From positions 1 to 16,573 of the forward strand of contig DAOURU010000003.1 in the NCBI GenBank assembly GCA_030627585.1: a stretch of DNA of 16,573 bases. The letters are read 5' to 3'. The position numbers and the translations under genes are program-made. This stretch comes from Bacillota bacterium. GTDB taxonomy: Bacteria > Bacillota > DSM-12270 > Thermacetogeniales > Thermacetogeniaceae. Below are positions 13,703 to 16,573 of the stretch, piece by piece; positions within the stretch are counted from its first letter, which is position 1; each line of letters opens with the position of its first letter. Under the pieces are notes generated by a model that searched no databases, had not been told where the DNA came from, and worked only from the letters and a program-made list of their open reading frames with translations.

Positions 13703-13734
13703 TTTAATGCCGGTGGAGTCTTTAATGCCGGTGG
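13703..13734. repeat. 18-base-period tandem duplication at the znuC-znuB junction
   Basis: TTTAATGCCGGTGG occurs at 13703-13716 and 13721-13734. On the minus strand each copy contains the CCACCGGCATTAAA that encodes the HRH-stop end of the ATPase. The period is a multiple of three, so both copies carry the stop in the same frame. Confidence 0.8.
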
Positions 13735-14465
13735 GCAACAGCGCGGACCCCGGTCCCGTATAAACGGGTCAAGTTGTCAGGGAGCAGGATTTCGCCCGGG
13801 GTCCCGTGGCAAATAAGGGTCCGGTTGAGGCAGGCCACCCTGTTGACCCAGCGCCCGACCACTCCGGTGTCATGGGAAACCATCAGCAAGGTCATTTTTT
13901 GCTCCCGGTTTAGATATTTAAGCAACCGGTAAAAGTTATCCTGGGCATACTCATCCAAACCCACCTGAGGCTCGTCGAGAATTAACAACTCAGGCTCTCC
14001 CGCAAGGGCGCGGGCAATAAACACCCGCTGCTGCTGCCCCCCCGACAACTGGACGACCGGGCGGTGGCGCAGGTGTGAAAGTTCAACCACTTCCAGGGCC
14101 GCCTCCACCGCCTGCCAATCTGCGCGCCGCAAGCGGCGGCCCGGCCCAACCCTTCCAAAGCGCCCGGCCGCAACCACTTCGGCGACGGTAGCGGGAAAGT
14201 TGTTCTCCAAGCCCGGCTTCTGGGGAACATAGCCCACGCGGTGCCAGTCCCGAAATTTCCCGATTTCCGTGCCAAAAAGAAACACCTTCCCCCTTAAAGG
14301 TTTCAGCAGGCCCAAAAGCAGTTTCACCAGCGTTGTCTTGCCGGAGCCGTTGGGGCCGATCAAAGCAAGAAAATCTCCTGTTCGCATCGCAAGGGATACA
14401 TCCTCCAAAACCGCCTGTGTGTGATAGGCAAAGCAAACGTTCCGCAGTTCAAGCACCGTTTCCAT
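13722..14465 (-). CDS. znuC: Zinc-type ABC transporter ATPase
   Basis: 247 residues. Walker A GPNGSGKTTLVKLLLGLL (37 onward), Q-loop in VGYVPQKPGLENNFPATV, signature LSGGQQQRVFIARAL, Walker B LLILDEPQVGLD and switch His in LLMVSHDTGVV are intact. The VPQKPGLENNFPATVAEVVAAG block is typical of the metal-uptake (ZnuC/MntB) ABC class. The C-terminus ends AVAHRH, mildly His-rich. The ATG at 14465 follows GGAGGG seven bases upstream. It energises import through ZnuB of metal brought by ZnuA. It lies 79 bases after znuA and about 39 before znuB. Zinc rather than manganese is inferred from the His-rich loop of the partner binding protein. Confidence 0.94.
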   Translation of the reverse strand: METVLELRNVCFAYHTQAVLEDVSLAMRTGDFLALIGPNGSGKTTLVKLLLGLLKPLRGKVFLFGTEIGKFRDWHRVGYVPQKPGLENNFPATVAEVVAAGRFGRVGPGRRLRRADWQAVEAALEVVELSHLRHRPVVQLSGGQQQRVFIARALAGEPELLILDEPQVGLDEYAQDNFYRLLKYLNREQKMTLLMVSHDTGVVGRWVNRVACLNRTLICHGTPGEILLPDNLTRLYGTGVRAVAHRH

Positions 14466-14544
14466 GCTTCATCCCTCCAGGACTTCTTCAACCCCCCGGC
14501 GCTTCTTCATGCGGAGAGCGACTTATTAATCCCCCGAACAGTCT

Positions 14545-15711
14545 TCATTCACCCAGCGCTCTTTCCAGATTCGCCAGGTTCTGGCGCATTAAAGCGAAAT
14601 AATCCAGCCCGCGTGCCTTCTCCTCCGGTGTTAAACCGCCAACCGGCGTGAGCGGCAGGGTCTGCGCCCCGACTTCCCGGGCGATCATTTCGGCAACCCG
14701 GGGACTCACAAGGGATTCAAAAAAGATGTACTTGATTTCCCGTTCCCGACAGAAATCAACCACTCTGCTGAGAGTCGCCGCGTCCGGCTCCTGCTCCGGC
14801 GACAGGCCAAGTACCGCTACCTGGCGCAGGCCGTAACGCCGCGCCAGGTAGCCAAAAGCGGCATGCGAAACCACGAAATCTCTGCTTCGAAACTTGCGGA
14901 CAGCAGCGGCATATTCCTGGTGAAGCCGGTCGAGTTGATTTTGAAGCGCCCGCGCGCCCTTTTCATAATCTGCTGCACCCGCCGGATCCACAGCAGTAAA
15001 TTCCTCTGCGAGACGTGAAGCGATTTCCCCGGCAAGGAGGGGGTCCAGCCAAACATGAGGATCCGCCCCGAAACCGCCCGACCCGGTTTTCTTTTGAGCA
15101 GTTTCGTCCTCTTGATGCCGGTGGTGATGCTCCCCTTCAGGGGCTTCGGTTCCTGCAAGGTCTTTACGTTCTTCCGGTCCTTTAGGTCCTCCGGCACCGG
15201 GGGAACCCGGATCAATAGTCAACCCCAGCCTTTTTTCTTCAGCAAAGGTCAGGAGGTCAAGCCCCTGCGCGGCATCCACCACCCGTATTCCCCTGGCGCG
15301 TAAAGAAGGCAAAACCCGGCCCGCCCAGGGCTCTAAACCTGCCCCGTTGAAGATTACAATTTGCGCTTGATGAAGCTTTACCATATCCTTTGGTGAAGGC
15401 TCCCAGTGGTGGGGTTCGGCTCCGGAAGGCAGCAATTGGGTCACTTCCACCCTTCCTCCTCCAACCTGGCGGGCAAATTCCGCCAGCGGGTAAATGGTCG
15501 CCACAACCCGCACCTTTCTCTGCGCCCCGGCTGGCGGAGCAGAGAATTGTTGAGGCTTGGTGCATCCCCCGAAAAAAATTCCCAAGCATGCAGTGAAGAG
15601 GAGAAAAACGAAAAGCGGCAGCAGGGCCAAGGCTTTCATCAATCCCTTGCTTGATCCGTTCTTGATGGCCCCGGTCTTACCGCCCTTGTGCTGCCCGGAT
15701 TTAATAGCCAC
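14545..15711 (-). CDS. znuA: Zinc-type ABC transporter substrate-binding protein (ZnuA-like)
   Basis: 388 residues, long for the family because of a basic 24-residue N-terminal extension before the membrane segment and an insert at about 166-215. The hydrophobic segment (about 25-47) ends in GGC (Cys50), a probable lipid anchor; Cys42 is an alternative. The cluster A-I fold is shown by VVATIYPLAEFARQVGG, LPSGAEPHHWEPSPKDM (His101 or His102 as ligand), DPHVWLDP (His219), VVSHAAFGYLARRYGL (His283) and the acidic IFFESLVSP (Glu332). The insert contains GEHHHRHQEDE (193-203), the flexible His-rich loop seen in zinc binders. It captures zinc outside the membrane for ZnuB/ZnuC. The GTG start at 15711 has AGGAGGGAG just upstream. 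It follows the Fur-family gene by 113 bases. Confidence 0.94.
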   Translation of the reverse strand: MAIKSGQHKGGKTGAIKNGSSKGLMKALALLPLFVFLLFTACLGIFFGGCTKPQQFSAPPAGAQRKVRVVATIYPLAEFARQVGGGRVEVTQLLPSGAEPHHWEPSPKDMVKLHQAQIVIFNGAGLEPWAGRVLPSLRARGIRVVDAAQGLDLLTFAEEKRLGLTIDPGSPGAGGPKGPEERKDLAGTEAPEGEHHHRHQEDETAQKKTGSGGFGADPHVWLDPLLAGEIASRLAEEFTAVDPAGAADYEKGARALQNQLDRLHQEYAAAVRKFRSRDFVVSHAAFGYLARRYGLRQVAVLGLSPEQEPDAATLSRVVDFCREREIKYIFFESLVSPRVAEMIAREVGAQTLPLTPVGGLTPEEKARGLDYFALMRQNLANLERALGE

Positions 15712-15745
15712 AGGCTCTCCCTCCTGAAGAAGCGAGACTCTTTTC

Positions 15746-15773
15746 TTAAAACACCAGGGTTAGTGTGTTTTAA
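15746..15773. promoter_or_regulatory. Palindrome between the Fur-family gene and znuA
   Basis: TTAAAACAC (15746-15754) and GTGTTTTAA (15765-15773) are perfect nine-base arms with a ten-base loop, 35 bases upstream of the znuA start. It could be an operator for internal control of znuABC or a hairpin in the fur-znuA message. It does not match the Bacillus Zur box as I remember it. Confidence 0.45.
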
Positions 15774-15824
15774 TTGCAGATGCCAACGGAGAGATACAAC
15801 GAGGAGATGCCGCAAGGTTTATTA

Positions 15825-16268
15825 TTAATATGACTTCCGGCACTTCTCACAGTACCCGTAAACAGTAAAAGCGTGGTCGGCAATTTCAAAATCCGGGTAG
15901 TGCTCCTGGGCGCGGGCGAGACAGTCCGCGGGGCAGAAGGGCAACTCCCGGGCGTGTCCGCACTTCAAGCAGACAAGGTGATGATGGTGTTCTTCCTGCA
16001 GCATCAATTCAAAACGCCGGCACCCGTCCCGGAAGTTCACCTCGCACACCAGATCCAGCTTTTTAAAAGTAGCGAGTGTCCGGTAAATCGTATCAAGACT
16101 GATGCCCGGGTAGCGCTGCCGCACCTTCTGCAAGATTTCTTCTGCGCTTAACGGCTGCCTCTCTTCCAGGAGCGCCCCTTCCAGCAGGACCTGCAGGACC
16201 TCCTGGCGCTGAGGGGTCAACCTGATTCCCGTCTTCTTCAAACGAGCCACAATATCGCACATAAACAT
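15825..16268 (-). CDS. Fur-family transcriptional regulator, probable zinc regulator (Zur)
   Basis: 147 residues, normal for Fur/Zur/PerR. The N-terminal winged helix includes RLTPQRQEVLQVLLE and the recognition helix SLDTIYRTLATFKKLDLV (57-74). The dimerisation domain has the metal site EEHHHHLVCLKCG (His94-97, Cys100, Cys103) and a second pair Cys140/Cys143 (YCEKC), which together form the structural Zn(Cys)4. Extra Cys75, Cys83, Cys112 and Cys116 are present. Such proteins repress target genes when loaded with metal. As first gene of an operon with znuACB, it most likely senses zinc and autoregulates; that specificity is inferred from context and not from residues. The ATG at 16268 has GGAGG seven bases upstream. 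Confidence 0.93.
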   Translation of the reverse strand: MFMCDIVARLKKTGIRLTPQRQEVLQVLLEGALLEERQPLSAEEILQKVRQRYPGISLDTIYRTLATFKKLDLVCEVNFRDGCRRFELMLQEEHHHHLVCLKCGHARELPFCPADCLARAQEHYPDFEIADHAFTVYGYCEKCRKSY

Positions 16269-16286
16269 GCGTATTCCTCCTAGATC

Positions 16287-16304
16287 GGAAATATTCCTAT
16301 TTCC
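16287..16304. promoter_or_regulatory. Inverted repeat between the fur promoter and start, candidate Fur/Zur operator
   Basis: GGAAAT (16287-16292), ATTCCT, then ATTTCC (16299-16304): an 18-base dyad lying 12-29 bases downstream of the -10 box, where a repressor would block transcription. Its AT-rich hexamer arms fit the general style of Fur-family boxes, without matching a known consensus exactly. Confidence 0.45.
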
Positions 16305-16315
16305 TGCTAGTTCTT

Positions 16316-16344
16316 AAAATAGAACAAAAAAGGCCTGTTGTCAA
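16316..16344 (-). promoter_or_regulatory. Sigma-A-type promoter of the fur-znuACB operon
   Basis: On the minus strand a perfect TTGACA (16344-16339) and TATTTT (16321-16316) are 17 bases apart. The start of transcription would lie near 16308, about 40 bases before the ATG. The -35 box is in the loop and stem of the hairpin at 16332-16350. Confidence 0.7.
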
Positions 16345-16350
16345 CAGGCC
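16326..16350 (-). terminator. Rho-independent terminator-like hairpin overlapping the fur promoter
   Basis: GGCCTGTT (16332-16339) pairs perfectly with AACAGGCC (16343-16350) around a three-base loop, and on the minus strand the stem is followed by six T residues (16331-16326). It would stop transcription arriving from the right edge. Confidence 0.75.
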
Positions 16351-16573
16351 CAGGCCCAAATCGGAGGCTCTTATGAATCGAAGGGGGCATTACCAGTTCA
16401 TGGGGCTTCCTAAAGTTTTTGTCTGCCTGCCTGAACAGAAGTAAGTCCGTCCTAACTCCTAAGGTTGTCCAGCTTTTGGGCTTTCCCACTCACTGCAAGG
16501 TTACCCACCTGGAGAGCCAACTTCGGTTCGCTTGCGCTACGTTCCATGCTCTTCCTTCAGCTTCCTTCAGACC
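16351..16573 (-). ncRNA. Possible structured RNA, perhaps a group II intron fragment
   Basis: No convincing gene. On the minus strand small hairpin-like elements follow each other: AGCGCAAGCG with a GNRA-type loop, AGGTGGGTAACCT, and GGGAAAGCCC. The phrase GCGAACCGAAGTTGGCTCTC resembles domain I of bacterial group II introns as I remember it. No reverse transcriptase, domain V or intron boundary is visible, so it would be a fragment continuing to the right of the window. The last 20 plus-strand bases are a tandem repeat of CTTCCTTCAG. The family assignment is weak. Confidence 0.3.

Noticed and set aside
16307..16489. 60-residue minus-strand ORF at the right edge
   Set aside because: It runs through the terminator hairpin and fur promoter, has no ribosome site and no recognised domain.

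Overview
The window looks like a chromosomal segment of an anaerobic, moderately GC-rich Clostridia-type Firmicute (Peptococcaceae / Desulfotomaculum / Thermacetogenium-like). This placement is inferred from strong GGAGG ribosome sites, frequent GTG and TTG starts, sigma-A-type promoters, fdhD, and the style of the ABC operons. No rRNA or tRNA gene and no CRISPR array was seen.

Left part, plus strand (1-8163). The edge carries the tail of an IS110-family transposase that is cut off abruptly. After a poorly coding stretch comes a run of co-oriented genes: a UbiA-type prenyltransferase, a 669-residue peptidase-U32-family protein built of two U32 modules, a class III aminotransferase, endonuclease IV (nfo), an amidohydrolase split by a one-base frameshift, fdhD, and a 49-codon small ORF. 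The two-module U32 protein beside a quinone-type prenyltransferase is the most interesting pairing: U32 proteins are known from O2-independent hydroxylation of quinone precursors and RNA.

Middle (8215-9171). A small DUF4870 membrane protein (minus) diverges from a truncated SLOG/LOG-type nucleotide-binding protein (plus). The ORF of the truncated gene runs into a hairpin that probably terminates the operon arriving from the other side.

Right part, minus strand (9263-16350). Two transport operons lie head to tail. The zinc-type operon is a Fur-family regulator, then znuA, znuC and znuB. The glycine betaine/proline-type operon is an ATPase with CBS domains, then permease, then lipoprotein binding protein. 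Both have readable promoters. The Fur promoter has its -35 box inside a terminator-like hairpin. The betaine promoter (TTGACC-17-TATGAT) is framed by two perfect palindromes and followed by a leader containing a possible 17-codon ORF whose stop overlaps the ATPase start. The right edge (16351-16573) has no convincing gene and may be part of a structured RNA, possibly a group II intron fragment read on the minus strand.
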